From contig NZ_RHPJ01000001.1 of NCBI RefSeq assembly GCF_004786095.1, positions 310,001 through 374,000 on the forward strand: a stretch of 64,000 nucleotides of DNA, written 5' to 3'. Under the pieces are notes generated by a model that saw only the letters and a list, made by a program, of their open reading frames with translations, had not been told where the DNA came from and did not search any database. Shown here one piece after another: positions 52,961-63,093 of the stretch. Source of the DNA: Serinibacter arcticus (GTDB lineage: Bacteria; Actinomycetota; Actinomycetes; Actinomycetales; Beutenbergiaceae). The translations under genes and the position numbers were made by a program. Each line of letters opens with the position of its first letter. Positions within the stretch are counted from its first letter, which is position 1.

Positions 52961-53005
52961 CGATCTCGTCCCTCGTCCGACACCGCGACCCCCCACGATC
53001 GCTCC

Positions 53006-53530
53006 ATGGGGATCACCACCACCGGCGTCCGACTCGCTCCGCTGAACGCCACCCACTGGGAGCAGGTGCACGCGATCTACGCCGCCGGCATCGCCTCCGG
53101 TCACGCGACCTTCTCCGACACCCCGCCCACGTGGGCCACGTTCGACGACGACAAGCTGCCGCTCCTGCGCACGGTCGCGCTCGACGACGACGGCCGCGTC
53201 GTCGGCTGGCTCGCCTGCGCCCCGCACTCCCACCGGCTCGTGTTCGTCGGCGTGATCGAGGTCTCGATCTACGTCCACCCCGACCACCGCGAGAACGGCG
53301 TCGGCCACGCGCTCCTGGCGAATCTCGTCAGCGAGAGCGAGCAGGCCGGGTTCTGGACGCTGCAGTCCTCCGTCTTCCCGGAGAACGTCGCCAGCATCGC
53401 CCTGCACTCCTCGCTCGGGTTCCGGGTGGTCGGCACGCGGCAGCGGGTCGGCAAGATGATCCACGGCCCGATGGCCGGCGTGTGGCGCGACCTGGTCGTG
53501 CTCGAGCGGCGGAGCGACCAGGTCGGCTGA
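53006..53530 (+). CDS. GNAT acetyltransferase, phosphinothricin-acetyltransferase-like
   Basis: A 174-residue acetyltransferase. It has IYAAGIASGHATFSDTPPTWATFDDDKLP at the N-terminus, which is the PAT/MddA pattern, then the acetyl-CoA loop region VHPDHRENGVGHALLANL and FPENVASIALHSSLGFRVVGTRQRVGKM. Close relatives acetylate methionine derivatives, phosphinothricin or similar amino acids. The specific substrate is not decided. A CACGAT box 6 bases before the ATG may be a weak leaderless promoter. Confidence 0.87.
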   Translation: MGITTTGVRLAPLNATHWEQVHAIYAAGIASGHATFSDTPPTWATFDDDKLPLLRTVALDDDGRVVGWLACAPHSHRLVFVGVIEVSIYVHPDHRENGVGHALLANLVSESEQAGFWTLQSSVFPENVASIALHSSLGFRVVGTRQRVGKMIHGPMAGVWRDLVVLERRSDQVG

Positions 53531-53585
53531 GGCGCCTGCAGCAACCGCGCCGTCGGGCAGCGTCGCCGGGGTGTCAGGATGGAGC

Positions 53586-54017
53586 ATGAGCGACTCCACG
53601 AACGCCCCCGATCCCCTCTGGGCCGAGCGCACGGGCACCCGCACCTACACCGGTCACAACGGTCGGGGCGCCAGCGTCCGGATCGGGCCGGAGGACGCCG
53701 ACGGCGTGTTCTCCCCCGGTGAGCTCCTCGCCATCGCGCTCGCCGGGTGCACCGGGATGAGCTCCGACTCGCGCGTGGCCTCGGAGCTGGGCGACGACGT
53801 CGCGATCACCGTGGGCGTCACGCGCACCAAGGACGACGGCGAGAACCGCTACCCGCGGCTGAAGGTCGAGCTCGTCGTGGACGCCTCCGACCTCGAACCC
53901 GGTCGCCGCGAGCGGCTCGAACCGGCGATCGTCAAGGCGGTCGAGCGGCTGTGCACCGTCTCCCGCACGCTGGAGGCGGGGGCCGGCGTCGACCTCGTCA
54001 TCACCACCGAGGGCTGA
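53586..54017 (+). CDS. OsmC family peroxiredoxin-like protein
   Basis: A 143-residue OsmC-family protein. It has SPGELLAIALAGCTGMSSDSRVASELGDDV with the peroxidatic Cys, and a second Cys in AVERLCTVSRTLEAG, which together reduce organic hydroperoxides. TGHNGRGASVRIGPEDADGVFSPGELL matches the family start. The ATG at 53586 has GGA-rich sequence upstream. It is followed after one base by the DHFR gene, so the two are probably cotranscribed. Confidence 0.87.
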   Translation: MSDSTNAPDPLWAERTGTRTYTGHNGRGASVRIGPEDADGVFSPGELLAIALAGCTGMSSDSRVASELGDDVAITVGVTRTKDDGENRYPRLKVELVVDASDLEPGRRERLEPAIVKAVERLCTVSRTLEAGAGVDLVITTEG

Positions 54018-54018
54018 C

Positions 54019-54537
54019 GTGGGACGCCCCACGATCGGCATGGTCTGGGCGCAGACGCCCGGGGGGACGATCGCGCGCGACGGCGCCCTGCCCTGGGACG
54101 TGCCCGAGGACTTCGCGCACTTCCACGCCACCGTCCGCGGTCACGCCGTCCTCGTGGGACGGGCGACGTGGGACTCGATGCCGCCCGACCTGAGGCCGAT
54201 GCCCCACTCGCGCTCCGTCGTCCTGACGAGGGACGAGGCGTGGTCCGCCCCGGGCGCCGAGGTCGTCGGCACCCTCGCGGAGGCGCTCGCCCTGCTGGCC
54301 GACGAGCCCGAGGTGTGGGTCATGGGAGGCGGAGAGGTCTACGCGCTCGCGCTGGAGCACGCCGACCTCCTCGTGGTCAGCGAGATCGACGTGCCCGAAC
54401 CCGAGGACGGTCACCTCACCCCCGCGCCCCGGCTCGACCCCGCGCAGTGGCACGACGTCACCCCGCCCGACGTCGCCGGCTGGCGCACGTCGACCACCGG
54501 GACCCGCTGGCGGATCGTGCACCACCGGCGGAGCTGA
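54019..54537 (+). CDS. folA: dihydrofolate reductase
   Basis: A 172-residue DHFR. It reads IGMVWAQTPGGTIARDGALPWDVPEDFAHFHATVRGHAVLVGRATWDSMP, with catalytic Asp in PEDF and the NADPH loop, and VWVMGGGEVYALAL with the Gly-Gly pair. It makes tetrahydrofolate for thymidylate and purine synthesis. There is no thymidylate synthase gene next to it; instead it follows an OsmC gene by one base. GTG start at 54019. Confidence 0.93.
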   Translation: MGRPTIGMVWAQTPGGTIARDGALPWDVPEDFAHFHATVRGHAVLVGRATWDSMPPDLRPMPHSRSVVLTRDEAWSAPGAEVVGTLAEALALLADEPEVWVMGGGEVYALALEHADLLVVSEIDVPEPEDGHLTPAPRLDPAQWHDVTPPDVAGWRTSTTGTRWRIVHHRRS

Positions 54538-54542
54538 CCGGG

Positions 54543-55268
54543 ATGACGACGCGAGGGGGGCTCCAGCGGCGCACCGTGGTGCCGGTGACGCTCGCCGCGC
54601 TCGTGCTGCTGCTGGCGGTCCTGGGCGCCGGCCTGCGCGGTCCGTGGACCGCCGACCCGCCCGGCGCCGGCCTCCCCGAGGCGGGGACGCCGCCACCCGT
54701 CACCGTGACCGAGAGCGAGACAGCGCTCCTCCCGGAGGAGGTGCCCACCCCGACCGACCCCCCGCTCGCGGGCATTCCCGCGTGGGCGAGCGACACCGTG
54801 CTCGCCCTCGCGATCGCGGCGCTGCTGGGGCTCGTGGCCCTCGGCGCGTGGTGGCTGTGGCGCCGACGCCGCACCCTGCGCACCGACGCGCTGCGGGCGG
54901 AGGCAGCGGGCACCGTCAGCGCCCTGGAGGCCGGCGAGGACGAGGAGGTGCCCGACCTGTCCCCCGCCCTGCGGCGAGCCGCGGCCGCGCTCGGGGCGGG
55001 GGCCGCACCCGCCGACGCGATCGTGGGCGCCTGGGTGGCGCTCGAGGAGACGGCGGCCGCCTCCGGCGCCGCGCGATCCGCGGCCGACACCCCGACCGAG
55101 TTCACGACCCGGCTCCTGCACCGCACCGCGGCCGATCCCGACGCCGTCGCCCGCCTGCGCGACGTCTACCGGGCCGCGCGGTTCGGCAGTCGCGCGCCCA
55201 CCGACGACGACGTCGCGGCCGCCGCCGCGGCGCTCGAACGCATCGAGTCCACGTGGGAGGGCCGATGA
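54543..55268 (+). CDS. DUF4129-type membrane protein
   Basis: A 241-residue protein with two membrane helices (VTLAALVLLLAVLGAGLRG and TVLALAIAALLGLVALGAWWLW). A cytoplasmic C-domain ends TPTEFTTRLLHRTAADPDAVARLRDVYRAARFG, the DUF4129 signature. This family accompanies MoxR and DUF58 genes, as here. First of five overlapping genes (54543-58711), probably acting on cell-envelope or protein-complex maturation. Confidence 0.8.
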   Translation: MTTRGGLQRRTVVPVTLAALVLLLAVLGAGLRGPWTADPPGAGLPEAGTPPPVTVTESETALLPEEVPTPTDPPLAGIPAWASDTVLALAIAALLGLVALGAWWLWRRRRTLRTDALRAEAAGTVSALEAGEDEEVPDLSPALRRAAAALGAGAAPADAIVGAWVALEETAAASGAARSAADTPTEFTTRLLHRTAADPDAVARLRDVYRAARFGSRAPTDDDVAAAAAALERIESTWEGR

Positions 55269-55867
55269 GGATCCCCGTGCGCCCTCCCGCGGGTGGCTCC
55301 GTCACGGACGCGGCCGCCGCGTCACGCCGCCCCCCTCGCGACGCGTCGGAGCACGCGCGGGGCCGACGCCGCCTGCCGCGCCTGGCCGGCGAGGTCGCGC
55401 TCGTCGCGGTCGTCATCGTCGTCGGCGTGGCCGTCGCCCGGTTCGCGCCGTCGGACACCGCGCTGGTGGTCGGGCTCACGGTCGGGGTGGTCCTCCTGCT
55501 GCGCGTGCTGCCCGACGCCGACTCGCCGCGGCTGCCCCGGCTGCCCGCCGACGAGCGGTCGGGACGGCGCGCCGACGTCTACCGGCTCTCGTGGGGCGTG
55601 GGCTCGCGCGACGGCGTCGTGGGCCACCAGGTCCTGACCAGGGTCGAGCTGCTGGTCGAGGAGCGGCTCGCCGGGTCGGCGCTCCCCGGCGACGACGGGC
55701 CTCGCGACGACCCGCACCCCTCCCACCACCCCCACCTGCAGGTGCTGCGCGAGGTGGCCGCCGGGCCGCTGCGCACGGGCCACCTGACCCCGTCCGAGCT
55801 CCGACGCACGCTGACCGCGCTGGAGGGGCTCGACGAGCTCGACCGGCGCACGAAGGGATCCCCATGA
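55265..55867 (+). CDS. hypothetical membrane protein of the MoxR operon
   Basis: A 200-residue protein. A basic N-terminus is followed by two helices (VALVAVVIVVGVAVARFAP and VVGLTVGVVLLLRVLP), then a cytoplasmic His/Asp-rich region and TPSELRRTLTALEGLDELDRRTK. A gene of this kind often lies between DUF4129 and MoxR genes in actinobacteria, but its role is unknown. Starts and stops overlap its neighbours as ATGA. Confidence 0.72.
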   Translation: MRIPVRPPAGGSVTDAAAASRRPPRDASEHARGRRRLPRLAGEVALVAVVIVVGVAVARFAPSDTALVVGLTVGVVLLLRVLPDADSPRLPRLPADERSGRRADVYRLSWGVGSRDGVVGHQVLTRVELLVEERLAGSALPGDDGPRDDPHPSHHPHLQVLREVAAGPLRTGHLTPSELRRTLTALEGLDELDRRTKGSP

Positions 55868-56856
55868 CCAGCACGCCTGCACCGCGCACGCCGACCGTCG
55901 CCGAGATCGCCCGCACGGGCGAGGCGGTTCTCGCCGAGGTGGCCACCGCCGTCGTCGGCATGGCACCGGCGCTGCGGACGGCGCTGGCGACCGTCCTCGC
56001 CGGCGGCCACGTGCTGCTGGAGGACGTGCCGGGGGTCGGCAAGACCCTCGCGGCCCGCAGCCTGGCCACGGCGCTGGGACTGGACTTCCGGCGTCTGCAG
56101 TGCACGCCCGACCTGCTGCCGAGCGACATCACCGGCTCGCTCGTCTACGACCCGGCCACCACCGCGTTCGAGTTCCGGCCCGGCCCCGTCTTCACCGGCG
56201 TGTTCCTCGCCGACGAGATCAACCGGACCCCGCCGAAGACGCAGTCGGCGCTGCTGGAGGCGATGGCCGAGCGCCAGGTCACGGTCGAGGGCACCTCGCA
56301 CCCGCTGCCCGCCCCGTTCCACGTGATCGCGACGTCCAACCCCGTCGAGCACGAGGGCACCTACCCGCTGCCCGAGGCTCAGCTCGACCGCTTCATGGTC
56401 CGGCTCGGCGTCGGCTACCTCGACCCCGCCGCGGAGGCCGACGTGCTCGTGCGCCGGCTCGCGCGCCGCGAGGAGGCCGCGCGGGTCCGCGCCGTCGTGG
56501 ACGCCGACGGCGTGCGCGCCCTCCAGGCCGGGGTCGAGGCCGTCGAGGTGGACCGCGACGTCGTGGCGTACTGCGTCGACCTCGCCGCCGCGACGCGCGA
56601 GCACCGCCAGGTCGAGGTCGGCGCCTCACCCCGAGGATCGCAGGCGCTCGTGCTGGTGGCCCGCGCCCTGGCGGTCCTCGACGGCCGCGACTTCGTCACC
56701 CCGGAGGACGTCAAGGACGTGGCGCAGGCGACCCTCGCCCACCGCCTGACGCTGACACCGCAGGCGTGGGCGGCCGGCGTCTCCCCGGGCGCCGTCGTCG
56801 AGCAGCTGCTGACCCAGGTGCCGAGCCCGGCGGCGACCGCGGCCCGCTCGTCGTGA
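55864..56856 (+). CDS. MoxR-family AAA+ ATPase
   Basis: A 330-residue AAA+ protein. It has Walker A LLEDVPGVGKTLAAR, then CTPDLLPSDITGSLVYDP, Walker B GVFLADEINRTPPKTQSALLEAMAERQV, sensor 1 VIATSNPVEHEGTYPLPEAQLDRFMV, and sensor 2 ASPRGSQALVLVARA. MoxR ATPases act as chaperones that assemble metal- or VWA-containing complexes. Here the partner is the overlapping DUF58 gene. Confidence 0.93.
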   Translation: MTSTPAPRTPTVAEIARTGEAVLAEVATAVVGMAPALRTALATVLAGGHVLLEDVPGVGKTLAARSLATALGLDFRRLQCTPDLLPSDITGSLVYDPATTAFEFRPGPVFTGVFLADEINRTPPKTQSALLEAMAERQVTVEGTSHPLPAPFHVIATSNPVEHEGTYPLPEAQLDRFMVRLGVGYLDPAAEADVLVRRLARREEAARVRAVVDADGVRALQAGVEAVEVDRDVVAYCVDLAAATREHRQVEVGASPRGSQALVLVARALAVLDGRDFVTPEDVKDVAQATLAHRLTLTPQAWAAGVSPGAVVEQLLTQVPSPAATAARSS

Positions 56857-58187
56857 CGGCGGGCGTGCGCACCAGCCCCTGGCGTCCCACCGCCGCGTGG
56901 CTCGGGGCGACGGGGCTCGCCGCAGCCGTCGCACTGGCGGGCGTGGTCACCGGCCGGCCCGACGCCGTCGCGCTCGTCGTGCCGGTCGTCGTCGCCGCCG
57001 CGCTCGGTGCTGCCCGACGCACGAAGGCCGACGCGGCAGGCCACCCGGAGCCGTCGTCGCCCGTCTCCCTCGACCGACTGCCCGACGCCCCCGCCGGTCA
57101 CCACCTCGCGCGACTGCGCGCCCCCGCCGGGCACGACGTCCGGCTGCGCGTGTCCGTGCCGCGCCACCGCCCCGCCCACGCGCTCCTGCCCGCGGGGGCG
57201 ACGGCGACCGCCGACGTGTTCTCGGCGCGCACCGGACCGCTGGAGCTGTTCCGCCTCGACTGGGCCGGCGTCGCCGACGGGTTCGAGACCGTGCCGACGA
57301 CCAGGAGGGCGGACCGCGTCGTCGTCGAGCCCGGGGTCGGGACGCTCGATGCGCTGCCGCTGCCCGACCACCTCGTGGGTCTCACGGGGGCCCACCCCTC
57401 ACGCCGGCGCGGTGACGGCGACGAGCTGCACGACGTCGCCCCGTTCCGTTCCGGCGACCGCCTCCCCCGCATCGACTGGCGCGTCACCGCCCGCCGGGGC
57501 ACGAGCGATCCCCGCATCGGGACGCAGCTCTACGTGCGGCGGACGCAGGCCCCCGCCGAGGCCGTCGTGATGATCGTGCTGGACTCGCGCGACGACGTCG
57601 GCGTCGACGTGCGCACCTGGTCCGGCGGCCGGCCGGGCGCCGACACGGAACCCACGTCCCTCGACGTCGCCCGCCGCGCCGCCGCCACCCTCGCGCGCGC
57701 CTACCTCGAGCAGGGCGACCGCGTCGGCCTCGCCGACCTGGGCACGCGGCGGCGGGCGATCGCGCCCGGTGGCGGGCGCCGGCACCTGCAGCGGGTCACG
57801 CACGCGCTCGCCCTGGCCGCGCCCGAGGGCGAGCCGGCACGGCTGCGACGCGCACCGCAGGTACCGACCGGCGCGCTCGTCGTGATCGCCTCCACGTTCC
57901 TCGACGACGAGGCCGCCGCGGCCGCCCAGCTCTGGGCCGCGGCCGGGCACCGGGTCCTCGCCGTCGACGTCCTGACCACACCGCACCTCGCCGACCTCCC
58001 GCCCGCCGAGGTGCTCGCGGCACGGCTCGTGCTCGCCGAGCGCGCCGCGCGGCTGCGCCGGCTCGGGGCGGCCGGCATCGCCGTCGTGGCCTGGCACGCC
58101 GCGAGCGCCGCCGGCGCCGGAGACGACCTCGCGAGCGCGCGCGCCGAGATCGCGGTCCTCTCACGCCGCCCGCGGGGGGCGCGATGA
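56853..58187 (+). CDS. DUF58 family protein (MoxR partner)
   Basis: A 444-residue protein. Two N-terminal helices are followed by a beta-rich region and the DUF58 motif DELHDVAPFRSGDRLPRIDWRVTARRG. A VWA-like domain then starts AVVMIVLDSRDDVGVD, with later LARAYLEQGDRVGLADLG. The GTG overlaps the moxR stop. MoxR-DUF58-DUF4129 sets are linked to envelope stress and protein-complex maturation in other bacteria. Confidence 0.88.
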   Translation: MTAGVRTSPWRPTAAWLGATGLAAAVALAGVVTGRPDAVALVVPVVVAAALGAARRTKADAAGHPEPSSPVSLDRLPDAPAGHHLARLRAPAGHDVRLRVSVPRHRPAHALLPAGATATADVFSARTGPLELFRLDWAGVADGFETVPTTRRADRVVVEPGVGTLDALPLPDHLVGLTGAHPSRRRGDGDELHDVAPFRSGDRLPRIDWRVTARRGTSDPRIGTQLYVRRTQAPAEAVVMIVLDSRDDVGVDVRTWSGGRPGADTEPTSLDVARRAAATLARAYLEQGDRVGLADLGTRRRAIAPGGGRRHLQRVTHALALAAPEGEPARLRRAPQVPTGALVVIASTFLDDEAAAAAQLWAAAGHRVLAVDVLTTPHLADLPPAEVLAARLVLAERAARLRRLGAAGIAVVAWHAASAAGAGDDLASARAEIAVLSRRPRGAR

Positions 58188-58711
58188 TCGGGGGGCTTCG
58201 GGGTCCGAGGACCGCCACCCCGGTCGACCTCACGGTCGGACCGGCGACCCGGTCCTGGGTGCTGCGCCTGGCGGCGCTGCTCGCCGGGGCCGCTGCCGTC
58301 GCGCTGCTCGGGCGGGAGGCGCTCGGCTTCGTGATCGGCGGGCTCGCCGTCCTCGCGCTCCTGCTCGCGCCGCGCTCCTTCGGTCCGGCGGCGCTCGTGC
58401 TCGGCGCGGCGACCCTCGTGCTGCGGGGTCCGTCGCCGGAGCCGGCGGCCCTCGCGGGCGCCGTCCTGTCCCTGCACCTCGCGCTCGAGCTGGCCCGGCT
58501 GTCCGAGGCGCTGCCCCTGGGCGGCCTCGTGCCGCTGACCGTGCTGCGACGGCGCCTGCCGGGGTTCGCCGTCGCCCAGGGCGTCGGCCAGGTGGCAGCG
58601 GCGCTGGCGTGGGCGCTGCAGGCCACGGGCGCCGCGCTGCCGTGGCTGACGGTCGGGGCGCTCGTGTCGGTGACGGCGCTGACCTGGTGGGTGCTGCGCG
58701 ACGGACGATGA
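58184..58711 (+). CDS. small membrane protein closing the MoxR operon
   Basis: A 175-residue protein with about five hydrophobic Ala/Leu/Val-rich helices (VLRLAALLAGAAAVALLGREALGFVIGGLAVLALLLAPRSF and others). It has no recognisable motif. The ATG overlaps the DUF58 stop as ATGA. It probably belongs to the same membrane complex as the DUF4129 protein. Confidence 0.68.
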   Translation: MIGGLRGPRTATPVDLTVGPATRSWVLRLAALLAGAAAVALLGREALGFVIGGLAVLALLLAPRSFGPAALVLGAATLVLRGPSPEPAALAGAVLSLHLALELARLSEALPLGGLVPLTVLRRRLPGFAVAQGVGQVAAALAWALQATGAALPWLTVGALVSVTALTWWVLRDGR

Positions 58712-58742
58712 CGCCGTCGGTCCCCGGTGGCACAGTGGTGCC

Positions 58743-59648
58743 ATGCCGGAGCTGCCCGAGGTCGACGCGCTGGGAGCCTTCCTGCGCGAGCGCACCACGT
58801 CCCGCGTCGTCGTGGCCGCGCACGTCGCCCAGATCGGCGCGCTGAAGACGTTCGCCCCGCCGCTGGACGACGTCGTCGGACGCGGCGTCGTCGGCGTCGA
58901 GCGACACGGCAAGTGGCTCGCGATCGGCCTGGGACCGCGCGGCGAGATCGACCCGACCGACGCCGAGCTCCACCTCGTGCTCCACCTCGCCAAGGCGGGC
59001 TGGTTGCGCTGGCGCGAGTCGATGGTCCCGGCCTCGACCCCGAAGGGCCGCCCCATGGGCCGGTCGGCCGGTCCGCTCGCGCTGCGGGTCTGGTTCGACG
59101 ACGACTCCGGCTTCGACCTCACCGAGGCCGGCACCCGCAAGCGGCTCGCCGTCCACCTCGTCACCGACGTCGCGAGCATCCCGCCGATCGCGACCCTCGG
59201 CTTCGACCCGGTCACGGCCATGACGCCGCAGGCGCTCGGGGAGGCGCTGCGCCGTCGCAACCAGCAGATCAAGGGTGCGCTGCGCGACCAGAGCCTCGTG
59301 GCCGGCATCGGGAACGCCTACAGCGACGAGATCCTGCACGCCGCGAAGATGTCGCCCTTCGCGCTGACCTCCTCCCTGTCCGACGACGACGTCGCGCGCC
59401 TCGCCGTCGCGACGACGGGGATCCTGGGCTTCGCCGTCGCCCAGGCCACCGGGAAGCCCGCGGCCGAGCTGAAGGACGCGAAGCGGCGCGGGATGGCCGT
59501 GCACGGCCGGGCGGGCCAGTTCTGCCCCGTGTGCGGCGACGTCGTGCGCGAGGTCTCCTTCTCCGACCGCAGCCTGCAGTACTGCGCCACGTGCCAGACC
59601 GGCGGCACCCCGCTGGCCGACCGTCGCATGTCGCGGCTGCTGCGCTGA
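58743..59648 (+). CDS. Fpg/Nei family DNA glycosylase-AP lyase
   Basis: A 301-residue base-excision repair enzyme. It begins MPELPEVDALGAFLRER, where Pro2 is the catalytic nucleophile and Glu3 the helper. The helix-two-turn-helix has GALRDQSLVAGIGNAYSDEILHAAKMSP. A C-terminal zinc finger has two Cys pairs (FCPVCGD and YCATCQTGG, about residues 261-284). It cuts oxidised purines or pyrimidines from DNA. N-terminus and H2TH resemble the actinobacterial Nei-like branch more than classical Fpg. A CACAGT box lies 6 bases before the ATG. Confidence 0.92.
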   Translation: MPELPEVDALGAFLRERTTSRVVVAAHVAQIGALKTFAPPLDDVVGRGVVGVERHGKWLAIGLGPRGEIDPTDAELHLVLHLAKAGWLRWRESMVPASTPKGRPMGRSAGPLALRVWFDDDSGFDLTEAGTRKRLAVHLVTDVASIPPIATLGFDPVTAMTPQALGEALRRRNQQIKGALRDQSLVAGIGNAYSDEILHAAKMSPFALTSSLSDDDVARLAVATTGILGFAVAQATGKPAAELKDAKRRGMAVHGRAGQFCPVCGDVVREVSFSDRSLQYCATCQTGGTPLADRRMSRLLR

Positions 59649-59711
59649 CGTGAGCGCGGGCGCCCCGGGCGCGTTCACCTGACCGTCCCGCGCGACCGGC
59701 ATGATGAGCGC

Positions 59712-60943
59712 GTGAGACGACGATCCAGGAAGCAGGGGCCCGGCGCCGACGAGGCGCGGGAGTACGCGAGCGACGTCGTCGACGGCGCGCCCGCGGTGGC
59801 CGACGGCCGGGGGCTCGCGCCGCCCGAGCAGCCGAGCTACAGCGACGCCGGCGCGAACCGACCACCACGCTGGCTGCTGCGAGCGCTGATCCTCGCGGTC
59901 GTGGTCGTGTTCGCGGCGATCTTCGCGTGGAACGCCCTCGGCTCGCTCCAGAGCCTGTTCGTCAACCTCCTCATCGCGCTGTTCATCGCGCTCACGCTCG
60001 AACCCGTCGTGCTGTGGCTGGTGCGGCACGGCTGGCGACGCGGTGCCGCGGCCGGGACCGCGCTGATCGGGTCGATCGTCGTGGCGGCCGGCGTCTTCGC
60101 GATGTTCGGCAACCTGTTCGTGCAGCAGCTGGTGCAGCTGATCGAGGCCGCCCCCGAGACCTACGGGACCGTCACGGCCTGGGTCGAGGGACAGTTCGAC
60201 GTCACGGTGCCGGAGTCGGGCGAGCTCATCGACCAGGCGCTGGCCTCGTGGGGCGGCGACGTCGCCAGCGGCGCTCTGCTGGTGGGCACGACGATCGCGG
60301 GCGGCATCATCGCGTTCCTCACGGTGATGCTCGTGACCTACTACCTGCTCGCGGCCGGCCCGAGGTTCCGCGCCACGATCTGCCGCTACCTCACCCCGAG
60401 CCGCCAGGCCGAGGTGCTGCGGCTGTGGGACGTCACGCAGACCAAGGTCTCGGACTTCATCAGCACGCGCGTGGTGCTGGCCGCGTTCTGCACCGTCGCG
60501 ACGGCGGCGTTCCTGCTCGTGCTCGGGACCCCGTACGCGCTGCCGCTGGCACTGTTCACCGGCCTGGTCTCGCAGTTCATCCCGACGATCGGCACCTACG
60601 TCGGCGGCGCCCTCCCGATCGTCGTCGCCCTGACGTCGCAGGACCTGACCCGCGCGGTGATCGTGGCGGCCTTCATCGTGGGTTACCAGCAGATCGAGAA
60701 CCTGCTGCTCGCCCCCAAGGTGTCCGCGAAGGCGCTCGAGATGAACCCGGCCGTCTCTTTCGTCGTGGTGCTCGCGTTCGGCGCGGTGTTCGGGCCGCTC
60801 GGGGCGTTCCTCGGGCTCCCGATCGCCGCGACGATCCAGGCCGTGGCCAACACCTACCTGCGCCGGCACGAGCTCGTCAGCTCGCCGATGCTGAGCGATC
60901 CGGCACCCGAGAGGTCGCCCGCACCGACCACCGGGGCGATGGC

Positions 60944-60947
<4 letters not shown>
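59712..60947 (+). CDS. AI-2E family transporter
   Basis: A 411-residue membrane protein of the AI-2E (PF01594) family, with about eight helices. It starts ALILAVVVVFAAIFAWNALGSL, and has the central signatures YYLLAAGPRFRATICRYLTP, FTGLVSQFIPTIGTYVGGALPIVVAL and NLLLAPKVSAKALEMNPAVSF. Members include quorum-signal exporters and Na+/H+ antiporters; the role here is unknown. About 55 cytoplasmic residues precede helix 1. GTG start at 59712. The stop overlaps the next GTG. Confidence 0.9.
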
Positions 60948-61777
<830 letters not shown>

Positions 61778-61781
61778 CCGC

Positions 61782-63050
61782 GTGTCGATGCACGGCGGTC
61801 CCGGCGGTCCCGCCAACACCACGCTGCGCCGCGCGCTCACGACGCGCGACGCCGTCGCCGTCGGCCTCGCCGCGATGCTCGGCGCCGGGGTGTTCTCCGT
61901 CTTCGCGCCCGCCGCGGGTGCCGCGGGCAACCTCCTCCTGGTGGCGCTCGGCGTGGCCGGGGTCGTCGCCGCGCTCAACGCCACGGCGACCGCGCAGCTC
62001 GCCGCCGCCTCCCCCGTCGCGGGCGGCGCCTACGTCTACGGCCGCGAGCGGCTCGGTCCCTGGCCGGGCTTTCTCGCCGGCTGGGGCTTTGTGGTCGGCA
62101 AGACCGCCAGCTGCGCCGCGGTCGCGTGGACGCTGGGCGCCTACGTCGCCCCCGGCCGCGAGCGCTGGGTGGCGGTGGCGGCCGTGCTCGCGATCACGCT
62201 CCTGGCGCTCGGCGGCGTGGCGCGGACGGCGGCGGTCTCGCGGGTGCTGGCCACCGTCGTCGTGGCGGCGCTGATCGGGGTGATCGCCGTCGGCCTCGTC
62301 CTCGACCCGAGTCCGGCGACGGCAACCGCCCCGCTCCCCCCGCCGTCCGGTCCGCTGGGCGTGCTCCAGGCGGCCGGTCTGCTCTTCTTCGCGTTCGCGG
62401 GCTACGCCCGGGTCGCCACCCTGGGCGAGGAGGTGCGCGACCCGCGCCGGGCGATCCCCCGCGCCGTCGCCGTCAGCCTCGCGATCGTGCTCGCCCTGTA
62501 CCTGGCGCTCGGAGCCGTGCTGCAGCTGCGCCTGGGGGCTGACCTCGCCACGGCGGCCGCGCCCGTCGCGGACCTCGTGGCCGGTCTCGGCGGTCCGGCG
62601 GTCGTCGGCGTGCGCGTCGTGGCGGCCGTGGCGTGCGCGGCGTCGCTGCTGGCGCTCGTCGCCGGCGTCGGCCGCACGGCGCTGGCCATGGCACGCACGG
62701 GCGACCTGCCCCGCGGCCTCGCCGTCGTCGACGCCGGTCGCGGCACCCCGGTGCGCGCCGAGCTCGCGGTGGCTGTCGCGGTCGTCGCCCTCGTCCTGAC
62801 CGTCGATCTGCGCGAGATGGTCGGCTTCTCCTCGTTCGGCGTCCTGCTCTACTACGGCGTCGCACAGCTCGCCGCGTGGCGGCAGCCGCGACCCGAACGC
62901 CGGATGCCGCGCGCCCTGAACCTGCTCGGCGCGCTCGCGTGTCTCGTGCTCGTCGCGACGCTGCCCCCGGCGTCGGTCGTCGTGGGACTCGTCGTCCTCG
63001 CGGTCGGGGTGGCGGTTCGCTCGATGACGTCGCGGCGAGTCGACGGATGA
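61782..63050 (+). CDS. APC-family amino acid permease
   Basis: A 422-residue permease with about 12 helices. It has TTRDAVAVGLAAMLGAGVFSVFAPAAGAAG, the unwound helix 1 that binds the substrate amino group, VAGGAYVYGRERLGPWPGFLAGWGFVVGK, and FFAFAGYARVATLGEEVRDPRRAIPRA, the APC helix 6-7 signature. Substrate unknown. The start is GTG 61782 or ATG 61788, directly after the DUF1206 stop, so it is probably cotranscribed with it. Confidence 0.9.
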   Translation: MSMHGGPGGPANTTLRRALTTRDAVAVGLAAMLGAGVFSVFAPAAGAAGNLLLVALGVAGVVAALNATATAQLAAASPVAGGAYVYGRERLGPWPGFLAGWGFVVGKTASCAAVAWTLGAYVAPGRERWVAVAAVLAITLLALGGVARTAAVSRVLATVVVAALIGVIAVGLVLDPSPATATAPLPPPSGPLGVLQAAGLLFFAFAGYARVATLGEEVRDPRRAIPRAVAVSLAIVLALYLALGAVLQLRLGADLATAAAPVADLVAGLGGPAVVGVRVVAAVACAASLLALVAGVGRTALAMARTGDLPRGLAVVDAGRGTPVRAELAVAVAVVALVLTVDLREMVGFSSFGVLLYYGVAQLAAWRQPRPERRMPRALNLLGALACLVLVATLPPASVVVGLVVLAVGVAVRSMTSRRVDG

Positions 63051-63081
63051 CCGCTCGCCGTCGACCTGCTTCGAACGCGCG

Positions 63082-63087
63082 TACGAT
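63082..63087 (+). promoter_or_regulatory. -10 box of a probable leaderless promoter
   Basis: TACGAT lies 6 bases before the ATG at 63094. The interval GCGAGG could also serve as a weak ribosome-binding site, but is too close to the start. Confidence 0.5.
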
Positions 63088-63093
63088 GCGAGG

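Noticed and set aside
58230-60869. 879-residue antisense frame
   Set aside because: Runs through the glycosylase and AI-2E genes on the opposite strand; a high-GC artefact without protein-like patterning.
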